Origin: Clostridiales bacterium | GTDB lineage: Bacteria > Bacillota > Clostridia > Oscillospirales > Oscillospiraceae | Length of the DNA stretch: 33,213 bases | Assembly: GCA_012520295.1 (NCBI GenBank) | Contig: JAAYOP010000058.1 | Span: 1-33,213, forward strand | Direction: 5' to 3' | Part shown: piece after piece, positions 23,714 through 31,525 of the stretch | How the letters are laid out: each line of letters begins with the position of its first letter | Position numbering within the stretch: position 1 is the first letter of the stretch | Translations under genes and position numbers: made by a program | Notes under the pieces: model-generated | What the model saw: the letters and a program-made list of their open reading frames with translations, nothing else | Told to the model about the DNA's origin: nothing | Database searches by the model: none

Positions 23714-23717
23714 ATTA

Positions 23718-23754
23718 GATTAAAAAACGGCCGTTTCATGGCTGTTTTTTAATC
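23718..23754. terminator. Bidirectional terminator between cheB and the vanZ-like gene
   Basis: A 15-bp stem (23718-23732 with 23740-23754, one G-U pair) with A6 on one side and T6 on the other. It starts 5 bases after the cheB stop and overlaps the last codons of the convergent vanZ-like gene. Confidence 0.85.
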
Positions 23755-24284
23755 TTAACAGCAGAGGCTGAGCTTCTGGCAGAAGGGTTTATTGGGTCGG
23801 AAGCTTTTTTATGTCTCTTTTTAACGATTGAACCCAGGCCGGATATGGCAAGGGAGCCCAATACCGAGCCCAGGAAGTCAAATCCTATATCGGAAATCTG
23901 GCAGCTCCTTCCGGGAACAAAAAGCTGATGGACTTCATCGGATACCGCGTATAAGAGGCATATGCACGCAGAAATAAAAAAACGCTTTTTAAATGAGAGC
24001 TCATATTGGAAAAGCGCCGCAGTGCACAGCATGCCCAGTATCATGTATTCAAGTATATGTCCGGCTATTCTCACTGAAAACTGGAAAGCTGATACTATGC
24101 TCTCCTGCTCAGCTTCGTGCATAGCGTGGAAGCCACGTATAAAAACCCCGGCGACATGTCTGATAAGGCCGCCGCTGGTTTGGTCTGACTGGTCGGCTGA
24201 CTGGGAGGAAAGGGCGAATATAACGGCCATCCAGACAACAACCATTGCCCATAGCACCAGCCTGATAATTTTCTTCTTATTCAT
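23736..24284 (-). CDS. VanZ-family membrane protein
   Basis: 182 residues from ATG 24284. The VanZ pattern is visible: an N-terminal membrane helix leading to WMAVIFALSSQSADQSDQTS, a central IAGHILEYMILGMLCTAALF, and LLYAVSDEVHQLFVPGRSCQ followed by DIGFDFLGSVLGS. Four membrane segments. VanZ proteins give low-level teicoplanin resistance or act on envelope lipids, but most chromosomal copies have no known role. The gene's start overlaps the end of the M24 peptidase gene; a TTG 18 bases upstream would be an alternative start. The last codons form half of the terminator hairpin. Confidence 0.88.
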   Translation of the reverse strand: MNKKKIIRLVLWAMVVVWMAVIFALSSQSADQSDQTSGGLIRHVAGVFIRGFHAMHEAEQESIVSAFQFSVRIAGHILEYMILGMLCTAALFQYELSFKKRFFISACICLLYAVSDEVHQLFVPGRSCQISDIGFDFLGSVLGSLAISGLGSIVKKRHKKASDPINPSARSSASAVKIKKQP

Positions 24285-24291
24285 AATATTC

Positions 24292-25476
24292 TTAGACCTC
24301 AATAATCTCGCGGCCGCCGCCGGTTATGCACAGTCCTCCCCGGTCGGTGACAATATAAGTGTCCTCAACTCCAACCATACCCACATTCTCAACCCCTGCC
24401 TTCGGTTCAAGAGCTATCACCATGTTTTCTTCCAAAGGGGTATTGAAGCCCCCTGCGATGACGGGAATTTCGTCTACATGCAGGCCTATCCCGTGCCCCA
24501 GGAATTTAGCCGTTCTGCCTTCGTATCCCATAAAAAAGGGCTTCATATCCTCGGGTATGGTTCTTACTATGCTTTCATATATATGAGCTGGCACTTCTCC
24601 CGGGCGCAGCAGCTCGGCAGCTCTTTTTTCCACGTCCAGGCAGAGTTGATGGGCTCTGACCGCCTCTGGGGACGGCTTTGCTCCAAACATATAGACCTGT
24701 GTTTTGTCGCTGTGATAGCCGTTTATACCAAAACCTATGTCCACGAAAACCAAATCTCCCACTCTCAGCAGCCTTTTCGGGTCCCCGCCCGCGGGCACCG
24801 CGGCGCTGTTCCCTCGGGCTCCGCCCGGCCCGTCAAAATTTGTTGGATATAATGAGTTTGTGCCAAAGGCGATCTGGCCTGTGCCAATCTCAGTTTGAAA
24901 CCGGGAAAAACGCGTCAGGCCATGATAGCCCAGCTCAAACATGCAGCAAGTTAGCGCGCCGGTAAAGTCAGCTTCGCTCATGCCTTCTTTTAAGATTTGA
25001 GGGACAATATTAGTCAGGAGTTCATCAAGCATTTTCCCGGAAATCTGCATATAGTGCAGCTCATAGGGGGATTTGACGGCTCTGACCTGCTTTATCACAT
25101 TGTCCAGAGCGCCAAGAGTACCAATCTCAAAAGCATTCCGAAGCCTTTCCACAATGGAATATGGAAGAAGCTCCGCCTCAATATATGTGTTTCCCAGAGA
25201 CCGCCCTTCCCTTTGAGCAACATCCCTGTAGCTTCTCATGGGGTATACACAGGAAAGAGGTGTCTCGTCAAGAGCTCTCTGGAGACTGCGCTTTATGTTG
25301 TATGAAAAGCTGCCGTCCTTTCTTATAATCAGCAGCGCGTCCTGCACTGTGCCCGTGAGATAATATTGATTGACCTTTCCAACAATAAGTGCGGTATCCC
25401 AATCCGGAAAGGTGTCGTTCATAGCTCGGATAAAATTTGTTCTTCTGCTGTTCAGCTCGGTTATTGTCAGCTTCAA
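24292..25476 (-). CDS. M24-family metallopeptidase (Xaa-Pro aminopeptidase-like)
   Basis: 394-residue cytoplasmic peptidase. The N-terminal creatinase-like domain (1-125) is followed by a pita-bread catalytic domain with all five metal ligands: D246 in VFVDIGFG, D257 in YHSDKTQVY, H328 in LGHGIGLHVDE, E357 in ALEPK and E371 in GVEDTY. A Gly/Pro/Ala-rich loop (about 216-232, DGPGGARGNSAAVPAGG) is unusual for generic Xaa-Pro peptidases but is seen in some clostridial M24 proteins. Substrate is inferred as X-Pro peptides. The gene lies 174 bases after htpG with its own ribosome site and just before vanZ. Confidence 0.9.
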   Translation of the reverse strand: MKLTITELNSRRTNFIRAMNDTFPDWDTALIVGKVNQYYLTGTVQDALLIIRKDGSFSYNIKRSLQRALDETPLSCVYPMRSYRDVAQREGRSLGNTYIEAELLPYSIVERLRNAFEIGTLGALDNVIKQVRAVKSPYELHYMQISGKMLDELLTNIVPQILKEGMSEADFTGALTCCMFELGYHGLTRFSRFQTEIGTGQIAFGTNSLYPTNFDGPGGARGNSAAVPAGGDPKRLLRVGDLVFVDIGFGINGYHSDKTQVYMFGAKPSPEAVRAHQLCLDVEKRAAELLRPGEVPAHIYESIVRTIPEDMKPFFMGYEGRTAKFLGHGIGLHVDEIPVIAGGFNTPLEENMVIALEPKAGVENVGMVGVEDTYIVTDRGGLCITGGGREIIEV

Positions 25477-25570
25477 GGGGTCACCTCAATATGTTTATTC
25501 GGCATTTGCCGGATACGAGAATTAAATCACACAGCAATGGGGGCTGTCAAGTTATGGGTAAAACACATAG

Positions 25571-25600
25571 GGGGAAGATACTCCTGTGCATATCTTCCCC
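25571..25600. terminator. Perfect stem-loop between htpG and the M24 gene
   Basis: GGGGAAGATA (25571-25580) and TATCTTCCCC (25591-25600) form a perfect 10-bp stem with a 10-base loop, 50 bases after the htpG stop. No long T-tract follows on either strand, so it may be a weak terminator or an mRNA-end stabiliser. Confidence 0.5.
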
Positions 25601-25650
25601 TTGGACTTAACTATTGCTGTCATTTTTGATTTACACGGCGCTTAAGAGCG

Positions 25651-27582
25651 CTAAACTATCAGGTCATTGACCAGCTTGGCGTATTCGGCGGGATCGGGGA
25701 TCTCCATTCCGGCAATCAGCAGTGACTGGAAGTATAAAAGCTTTGCATACTTGGAAGCCTTATCCTTATCGGTTTCCCAGGCGTTTTTCAGGGCATCAAA
25801 GGTTCTGTGGTCAGCATTGAGCTCAAGAACCCGCTCCGCCTTCAGCTTTTCATTTGCGTCACCGGGCAGGGAATTGAAATACTTCTCCATTTCAAGGGAG
25901 ATTGCGCCCTGTGTGGTCAGGCATACGGGATGGCTTTTGAGCTTATTTGACAACTTGACCGCGGCCACGCTTCCTCCAAGACTGTCTTTTACGAAGTCCA
26001 ACAGCTTTTTATGCTCCTTTTCCTGCTTTTTAAGCCCATCCCTGCTCTCCTGGTCCTCAATGCCAAGGTCATCCGCGTTAACGGATTTAAAGGGTTTCTC
26101 TTCAAAGGTGCCCAGCATATTCACAACAAATTCATCCGGCTCGTCGGTGAGATATAAAATACTGTAGCCCTTTTCCCTTACTGGCTCCGCCTGGGGGAGA
26201 TTGTCCAGACGGCTGATGCTGTCACCGCAGGCAAAATATATATACTTTTGGTCCTCGGGCATATTTGAGACGTATTCACTGAGGGGTATGGCTTTCTTAT
26301 CATTAGAGGAATAGAATATCAGCAGATCCTGCAGAAGCTCTCTTTTCATTCCATAATCGCCCAGAATACCGTATTTGAGCTGCAAACCGAAGTTTTTGAA
26401 AAACTCTCCGTAGAGCTCCGGATCTTCGGTCATGAGTTTCTTCAGCTCGCTCTTAACCCTCTTTTCCAGATTCCTGGCTATTACCTTGAGCTGCCTGTCA
26501 TGCTGAAGCATCTCTCTGGATATATTGAGTGACAGGTCCTGGGAATCCACTATCCCGCGGACAAACCGGAAGCACTCGGGAAGCAGGTCGGTGCATCTCT
26601 CCATAATCAGAACTCCGCTTGCATATAGCTGCAGACCTGCCTCATAATCCTTTGTATAGTAGTTATAAGGAGCTTTTTTGGGGATAAAAAGAATGGCCTT
26701 ATAGCTTACCAATCCCTCGGCGCTGATACGAATGATTCTCACCGGGTCCTCGGTGTCATAGTATGTGTCTTTATAAAACTTTGCACATTCCTCATCGCTG
26801 ACCTCGCTCTTGCTGCGCTGCCAGATGGGGATCATGCTGTTAATCGTCTCTTCTTCGGTGTATGTTTCATATTTTGTCTTTTTGTTTCCGTCTTTATCGG
26901 TTTCTTCTGTCTCCACAGCCCGGCTTTTTTCGATTTCCATCTTTATTGGATAGCGTATATAGTCCGAGTATTTTTTTATCAGCTGACGGAGCCTGTAGGT
27001 CTCCAGGAATTCACTGTAGTTTTCATCCTCGGTGTCGGGCTTTATATGCATAATAATATCGGTTCCGACAGTTTCCTTTTCGCAGGGAGTTACCGTATAT
27101 CCGTCTATGCCGGAGGAGCTCCATACGGCAGCCTGGTCATGACCGTAGGCCTTTGAAACCACCTCCACCTTATCGGAAACCATGAAGGCTGAGTAGAAAC
27201 CCACGCCGAACTGGCCGATAATGTTGATATCTTCCTCGGCTCTTTTTTCTTCATCGGTTTCGTTTTTAAATTTAAGTGAGCCGCTGTTGGCTATAACGCC
27301 CAGGTTTTTTTCCAACTCTTCCGGAGTCATTCCGATACCGTTATCCGAAACGGTGATTGTGCGGGCCTGCTTGTCCACTGTAATTTTAATTTCAAAATCA
27401 CTGCGGTTCATGCCAACCTTATCCTCCGTAAGGGCCAGATAGCATAGCTTATCGATAGCGTCGCTGGCATTTGATATTATTTCTCTGAGAAATATCTCCT
27501 TGTGAGTATAAATGGAGTTTATCATAAGCTCCAAAAGCCGTTTTGATTCAGTTTTAAACTGTTTCTTTCGTTTCGTTGCCAA
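25651..27582 (-). CDS. htpG: Chaperone HtpG (Hsp90)
   Basis: 643 residues from TTG 27582; GGAGG sits 8 bases ahead, whereas the further TTG at 27597 overlaps that ribosome site. ATP-dependent chaperone. Domains: N-terminal GHKL ATPase (about 1-230) with LREIISNASDAIDKL, VSDNGIGMTPEEL and GQFGVGFYSAFMV; a middle domain containing YLPKKAP-like FIPKKAPYNYY, FVRGIVDSQDLSLNISREML (catalytic Arg region); and a C-terminal dimer domain. Full family length. Transcribed from a sigma-A promoter at 27638-27665; no CIRCE or HrcA-type element was seen. Confidence 0.96.
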   Translation of the reverse strand: MATKRKKQFKTESKRLLELMINSIYTHKEIFLREIISNASDAIDKLCYLALTEDKVGMNRSDFEIKITVDKQARTITVSDNGIGMTPEELEKNLGVIANSGSLKFKNETDEEKRAEEDINIIGQFGVGFYSAFMVSDKVEVVSKAYGHDQAAVWSSSGIDGYTVTPCEKETVGTDIIMHIKPDTEDENYSEFLETYRLRQLIKKYSDYIRYPIKMEIEKSRAVETEETDKDGNKKTKYETYTEEETINSMIPIWQRSKSEVSDEECAKFYKDTYYDTEDPVRIIRISAEGLVSYKAILFIPKKAPYNYYTKDYEAGLQLYASGVLIMERCTDLLPECFRFVRGIVDSQDLSLNISREMLQHDRQLKVIARNLEKRVKSELKKLMTEDPELYGEFFKNFGLQLKYGILGDYGMKRELLQDLLIFYSSNDKKAIPLSEYVSNMPEDQKYIYFACGDSISRLDNLPQAEPVREKGYSILYLTDEPDEFVVNMLGTFEEKPFKSVNADDLGIEDQESRDGLKKQEKEHKKLLDFVKDSLGGSVAAVKLSNKLKSHPVCLTTQGAISLEMEKYFNSLPGDANEKLKAERVLELNADHRTFDALKNAWETDKDKASKYAKLLYFQSLLIAGMEIPDPAEYAKLVNDLIV

Positions 27583-27637
27583 GATATCGACCTCCAAAGA
27601 AATATATATTCTATCATATATTTTCAGCCGCAGAAAA

Positions 27638-27665
27638 ATTATAGCACAAAAGCTATGATTTTCAA
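27638..27665 (-). promoter_or_regulatory. Sigma-A promoter of htpG
   Basis: Minus strand: TTGAAA (27665-27660), 16-base spacer ending in TGC, TATAAT (27643-27638). The TGC makes it an extended -10 promoter. About 55 bases before the htpG start. Confidence 0.7.
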
Positions 27666-27737
27666 CGGCTCCGTTTCCCTTAAAAAACCGAAGAAAAGAG
27701 GAAATAGTATGATATCATAGTCTGGTGTTATGTCTAA

Positions 27738-27884
27738 ATAATGTCAATGAACAAATGCGTTTTGCAAAACTTTTTGACGGGCAAAACAAACCTGTTTTGC
27801 CCCGTTTCAAATACATTGATTGACTGTCTATGCGCAAGTTTTTGCCGATTACGGCAAAAAACCTTGCACACAGGCATCAAATAA
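27738..27884 (+). repeat. Structured intergenic repeat, copy D (147 bp, before ruvX)
   Basis: Starts ATAATGTCAATGAACAAATGC, then a TTTTGCAAAA palindrome, an ACGGGCAAAAC/GTTTTGCCCCGT hairpin, ACATTGATTGACTG, a hairpin TTTTTGCCG-ATTA-CGGCAAAAA, and ends ACAGGCATCAAATAA. Block order equals copy C. It lies between the divergent htpG promoter and ruvX and ends 22 bases before the ruvX ATG; with the htpG promoter it accounts for most of the 27598-27906 gap. Confidence 0.78.
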
Positions 27885-27906
27885 CGTTAAGTGGGGCTTG
27901 AAGAGT

Positions 27907-28341
27907 ATGCGTATTATGGCAGTGGATTACGGAGATGCCAGAACGGGAGTTGCCATTTCGGACCCTGACGGCATCTTAGCCGGAGAGGCTTTTGTAATCA
28001 AGGAATGGAACACCGGCAGGCTTGCGAAAAAGCTCAATGACATTGCAAAGCAGAGGTCTGTTGAGCTGGTTGTATTGGGGCTTCCCGTCAATATGGACGG
28101 CAGCCTGGGGCCGAGAGCGGAGAAAAGCGAGGAGCTGTCAAAAATCCTCAAGGAACGCTTTGGGCTGGACGTGGTATTTGTAGATGAGAGACGCACAACC
28201 TATGAATCACACAGGATATTGTCCGAGGCGGGGCGCCGTGGAAAAAAGAGAAAGGAGAGGGTAGACGCCGTTGCCGCCTCTCTAATTCTTGAAACGTATT
28301 TAAATGGCATCAGGAGAAATAAGAAACCGGGGGATGAATAG
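27907..28341 (+). CDS. ruvX: Putative pre-16S rRNA nuclease / Holliday-junction resolvase-like YqgF
   Basis: 144-residue RNase H-fold protein. Motifs: MAVDYGDARTGVAISDP (first catalytic Asp), LVVLGLPVNMDGS, VVFVDERRTTYES (second acidic centre) and RVDAVAASLILETYL (third Asp). This is the normal YqgF length; the family processes the 16S rRNA 5' end in E. coli. ATG 27907 is chosen by family alignment (MRIMAVDYG); a longer frame from 27820 would run through repeat copy D and is not credible. GTGGGG lies about 11 bases ahead. It is a single gene facing the M16 peptidase gene. Confidence 0.93.
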   Translation: MRIMAVDYGDARTGVAISDPDGILAGEAFVIKEWNTGRLAKKLNDIAKQRSVELVVLGLPVNMDGSLGPRAEKSEELSKILKERFGLDVVFVDERRTTYESHRILSEAGRRGKKRKERVDAVAASLILETYLNGIRRNKKPGDE

Positions 28342-28370
28342 CAAGTGGCGGATACTCCGATGGCTTTTTG

Positions 28371-29630
28371 TTATCTTGCCGTCATTTCACGGTATTTATC
28401 GGCATCTATAACATTGCCCACTGCCGATAAGGAAAGGTCTGAATTCTTAAAAACGGAGCGGGCAAGGCTTAGGATATCTTCGCGGGTTATCCGGTTATAG
28501 GAGTTAATTATATCCTCGGTAGAGGGCACCTTGCCAAGGCAAAGCTCGCTTTTACCCAGCCTGTGCATACGGGCGCTGGTTGATTCCAGGCCCATTATCA
28601 CATTTGCCTTTATCTGCTCCCTTGCCCGGTCAAGCTCCTCCTGGGTAACACCATGGTTGCATAATTTGTCTATTTCATTTAATATCGCTACAATCGATTT
28701 CTCCTCGGCTTCCTGGCTGTGGGCGGTGCTGATTCCGACAATGCCGGTATCATTATAAGCCGCCACGAAGGAAAATATAGAATAGCACAATCCGAGCCGC
28801 TCTCTCAGCGACTGGAAGAGCCGGGAGGACATGCCGCCTCCCAGTATGCTGCTCATAAGCTGGAAAGCGTAACGATTTTCATCCAGGAAGGAGCAGCCCG
28901 GGAAAGCAAGACAGAGATGGTTTTGCTCTATGGGTTTTTGCTTTACCGTGAAGGAAGGCTTGTATTTTGGTGCCCTGGGCTTCTTCCCTTTGCCCGGTCT
29001 TAAATCTGAGAAGCGCTCCTTTAAGTATTTAAGGCAATTGTCGGGAATGCTGCCGGTAAGGGCGATAACAACATCCCCTGCCAGATAATGCTCATGCATA
29101 TAGTTTTTCAGGAATTCCCCAGTCATACGTCTAAGGGTAGAGGGAGTGCCCAAAACGGGACGGCTTAAGGAATTGCCCTTATATATTGCCGCGAACAGCC
29201 GTTCCGATACCAGATCCTCGGGAGTGTCTTCATACATATCGATTTCCTCCAGTATGACACTCCGCTCTGAAACAACATCCTGTTCAGAAAACAGGGCATT
29301 GAAGAACATATCGCTCAGAACATCCAGAAGGAGCTCCAGATGAGTGTCCAGAACTCTCCCGTAAAAGCAGGTCTGCTCCTTGGAGGTGAAAGCATTGGTC
29401 TGGCCGCCAATGGCGTCCATAAGTTCGGCTATTTCGGCAGCGGTTCGCTTACCTGTGCCCTTGAAAACCATATGCTCAATAAAATGCGCGGCGCCGCATT
29501 CATGGGATTTTTCATTTCTGGAGCCGGTGCCGACCCATATGCCCGCGCACGCGGAGCGGACATATGGGATTCTTTCTATTAGTATTCGCACACCGTTATC
29601 AAGAGTTATTTTTTCATAACTTTCGGTCAT
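28371..29630 (-). CDS. M16-family zinc peptidase (insulinase/processing-peptidase type)
   Basis: 419-residue protease of the short bacterial M16B type. The inverted zinc motif HFIEH (H49, E52, H53) is followed by the third ligand about 75 residues later in VILEEIDMYEDTP (E129). The inactive-like second half contains HLCLAFPGC, LMSSILGGGMSSRLFQSLRE and RLGLCYSIFSF, as expected for the C-terminal clamshell half (YmxG/MlpA-like). Substrates are probably short unfolded peptides. It lies 41 bases upstream in reverse of the phosphoesterase gene; the ribosome site is weak. Confidence 0.92.
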   Translation of the reverse strand: MTESYEKITLDNGVRILIERIPYVRSACAGIWVGTGSRNEKSHECGAAHFIEHMVFKGTGKRTAAEIAELMDAIGGQTNAFTSKEQTCFYGRVLDTHLELLLDVLSDMFFNALFSEQDVVSERSVILEEIDMYEDTPEDLVSERLFAAIYKGNSLSRPVLGTPSTLRRMTGEFLKNYMHEHYLAGDVVIALTGSIPDNCLKYLKERFSDLRPGKGKKPRAPKYKPSFTVKQKPIEQNHLCLAFPGCSFLDENRYAFQLMSSILGGGMSSRLFQSLRERLGLCYSIFSFVAAYNDTGIVGISTAHSQEAEEKSIVAILNEIDKLCNHGVTQEELDRAREQIKANVIMGLESTSARMHRLGKSELCLGKVPSTEDIINSYNRITREDILSLARSVFKNSDLSLSAVGNVIDADKYREMTAR

Positions 29631-29671
29631 ATGCTAACTTGGGCCCTTACCGGGCCTTTATCCTTATCCTT

Positions 29672-30520
29672 TTATTTTTTTCTGAGAATTAAGACGGGAA
29701 TATGCAGCGGATTAAAAATCCTCGGAAAGCCGTTTACTCCTGAAAGGCCCCTGGATACTAACATATCCGAACCTCCTTCACTGTAGACGCCCTCGGTGTA
29801 TTCAGGGAAAAAGTCCCCGCCCGGGGAGAGCAGGCCTCCAATAAAGGGAAGGCGAATCAATCCGCCGTGGTGGTGGCCGCTGAGAACTGTGTTGAAACCC
29901 AGGTTGGCATATTGGGAAAACCGATACGGCCTGTGGGCAAGCAGCAGCATATAGGCATCTCCCTCGGAGGCTCTGATTTCCTCCATAAGCTCATGGGGCT
30001 TTTTCATGTCGGCAGGGCCGTTTTCATCGTCAACACCCGCCAGAATTATATACTCTGTGCCGACTGTGAGGCGTGTATATTGGTTCCTCAGAGCCGTAAC
30101 GCCAATATCGGACATCATATCAAAAAGGCGATAAACGTCCCTTGTAGCCCACTCATGATTTCCCGTAATGAAATATACAGGCGAGATTTCAAGCAACCTT
30201 TTCAGCTGCGGAACAACAATGTCCACATCCCCGTCGTGTCCGATTAAGTCCCCCGTAATGACTATTATGTGAGGCTTTGCTTTTTCTACGGCGGAATACA
30301 GGCGATCGGAATCCTTTCCGAATATATTCGCGTGCATATCAGAAAGATGGGCGATTCTAAACCCGTCGAAGGATACGGGGAGATTGTCATAATACAGCTC
30401 AAAATACTCTGTTTCTATTCTTGTATTACTGTCATATATGGAAACCAGCAGTACTGCCAAAAGCAGTATGGTCACGATGAACAGGCGAAGAATTCTATGT
30501 TTTTTTCGGGTTTTAGTCAT
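29672..30520 (-). CDS. Membrane-anchored metallophosphoesterase (YkuE/YaeI-like)
   Basis: 282 residues with a basic start and one membrane anchor (about 11-27, LFIVTILLLAVLLVSIY), then a calcineurin-like domain facing outside. Metal motifs: HLSDMHANIFG, ITGDLIGHDGD, ITGNHEWA, LLAHRP and LSGHHHGG. This is the pattern of YkuE/YaeI-type envelope phosphoesterases; the natural substrate is uncertain. It sits in a minus-strand run: 61 bases from the NYN gene and 41 from the M16 gene. Confidence 0.9.
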   Translation of the reverse strand: MTKTRKKHRILRLFIVTILLLAVLLVSIYDSNTRIETEYFELYYDNLPVSFDGFRIAHLSDMHANIFGKDSDRLYSAVEKAKPHIIVITGDLIGHDGDVDIVVPQLKRLLEISPVYFITGNHEWATRDVYRLFDMMSDIGVTALRNQYTRLTVGTEYIILAGVDDENGPADMKKPHELMEEIRASEGDAYMLLLAHRPYRFSQYANLGFNTVLSGHHHGGLIRLPFIGGLLSPGGDFFPEYTEGVYSEGGSDMLVSRGLSGVNGFPRIFNPLHIPVLILRKK

Positions 30521-30581
30521 TATAAAATACCTTGGTGATTTTTTGCACGCGGATTTGGCTTTTTTGGCAGCCTTGGTATCG

Positions 30582-31454
30582 TTATGCTTCCTTATCCCGC
30601 AGATATATGTGCTTTATGTTGACATCAGCCGTCTGGCGTACGTCAACCTCAAAGCGGTTGAGCGAGCGAATCATCGGAGTGAGCTTTGAAAAGCCAAAAT
30701 TTCGGGGGTCAAAATCAGGCTGTTTTTTTAAAAGCAGGTTTCCCAGCTCACCCATGAAAGCATAGCCATCCTCGTCTGCGATATCGGCCACGGAATCTGC
30801 AATCAGCTCAACGATACTATCCGGAACCCGGCAGGTGCCGTTTGACGGCGGGGAATCATTATGAGCAGTGGCGCCTGATTCGGTATGGGCAGTATCATGA
30901 GATTTCTTCGAGGCCGGCTTTTTGTGGCTGCTTTTGGAGGGATAAGACGGACCGGTCTTATCGTTTTTTGAAGCCGACTTCACGGCTGCCTTTTCCCTTG
31001 CAGCGGAGCGTATGACCTCGATATAGATAAACTTATCGCAGGCGACAATAAAAGGACTTGGAGTCTTTTTTTCGCCTATTCCAATGACCTTCATGCCCGC
31101 TTCCCTCAGCCTTATGGCAAGACGGGTAAAATCACTGTCACTGGAAACGATACAGAAGCCGTCTGTTTGGCCGGAATAAAGTATATCCATTGCATCGATA
31201 ATCATAGCCGAATCCGTGGAGTTTTTGCCGACAGTATAGCTGTATTGCTGTATTGGGGTTATAGCGTGTTCAAGGAGCAGGCTCTTCCAACCGCCGATAT
31301 TCGGGGACGTCCAGTCGCCGTATATGCGCTTGATTGTAGGCGTGCCGTAAACCGCTATTTCCGCCATTATGGCCTTTATACTGTCTTTAGGTACATTATC
31401 TGCATCAATGAGCACAGCCAACCGCAGGTCCTTTGTATCCTTTGTGTTAAGCAT
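30582..31454 (-). CDS. NYN-domain putative ribonuclease with LOTUS/OST-HTH domain
   Basis: 290 residues. The N-terminal NYN (PIN-like) nuclease domain (about 10-150) shows the acidic residues LAVLIDADNVPK (D17, D19), NSTDSAMIIDAMDIL and IVSSDSDFTRLAIRLRE. A Lys/Ser-rich linker (about 155-205) follows, then a C-terminal LOTUS/OST-HTH domain (about 210-275; IVELIADSVADIADEDGYAF, LLLKKQPDFDPRNFGFSKL). NYN-LOTUS proteins of this type are predicted RNA-binding nucleases, related to LabA and limkain-b1. AGGAGG precedes ATG by 7 bases. Confidence 0.9.
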   Translation of the reverse strand: MLNTKDTKDLRLAVLIDADNVPKDSIKAIMAEIAVYGTPTIKRIYGDWTSPNIGGWKSLLLEHAITPIQQYSYTVGKNSTDSAMIIDAMDILYSGQTDGFCIVSSDSDFTRLAIRLREAGMKVIGIGEKKTPSPFIVACDKFIYIEVIRSAAREKAAVKSASKNDKTGPSYPSKSSHKKPASKKSHDTAHTESGATAHNDSPPSNGTCRVPDSIVELIADSVADIADEDGYAFMGELGNLLLKKQPDFDPRNFGFSKLTPMIRSLNRFEVDVRQTADVNIKHIYLRDKEA

Positions 31455-31525
31455 TTATTCGCCTCCTTTCCTGCAACTTATTTCGTACCATATAAGGTAC
31501 TTTAAAAAATATCATAACATAATTT

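Noticed and set aside
23962-24852. 296-codon plus-strand open frame
   Set aside because: It is antisense to the well-supported vanZ-like and M24 genes and has no recognisable domain.
25360-25375. ATTGATTGACC, resembling the internal repeat block
   Set aside because: It lies within the M24 coding region and no other block of the repeat is near.
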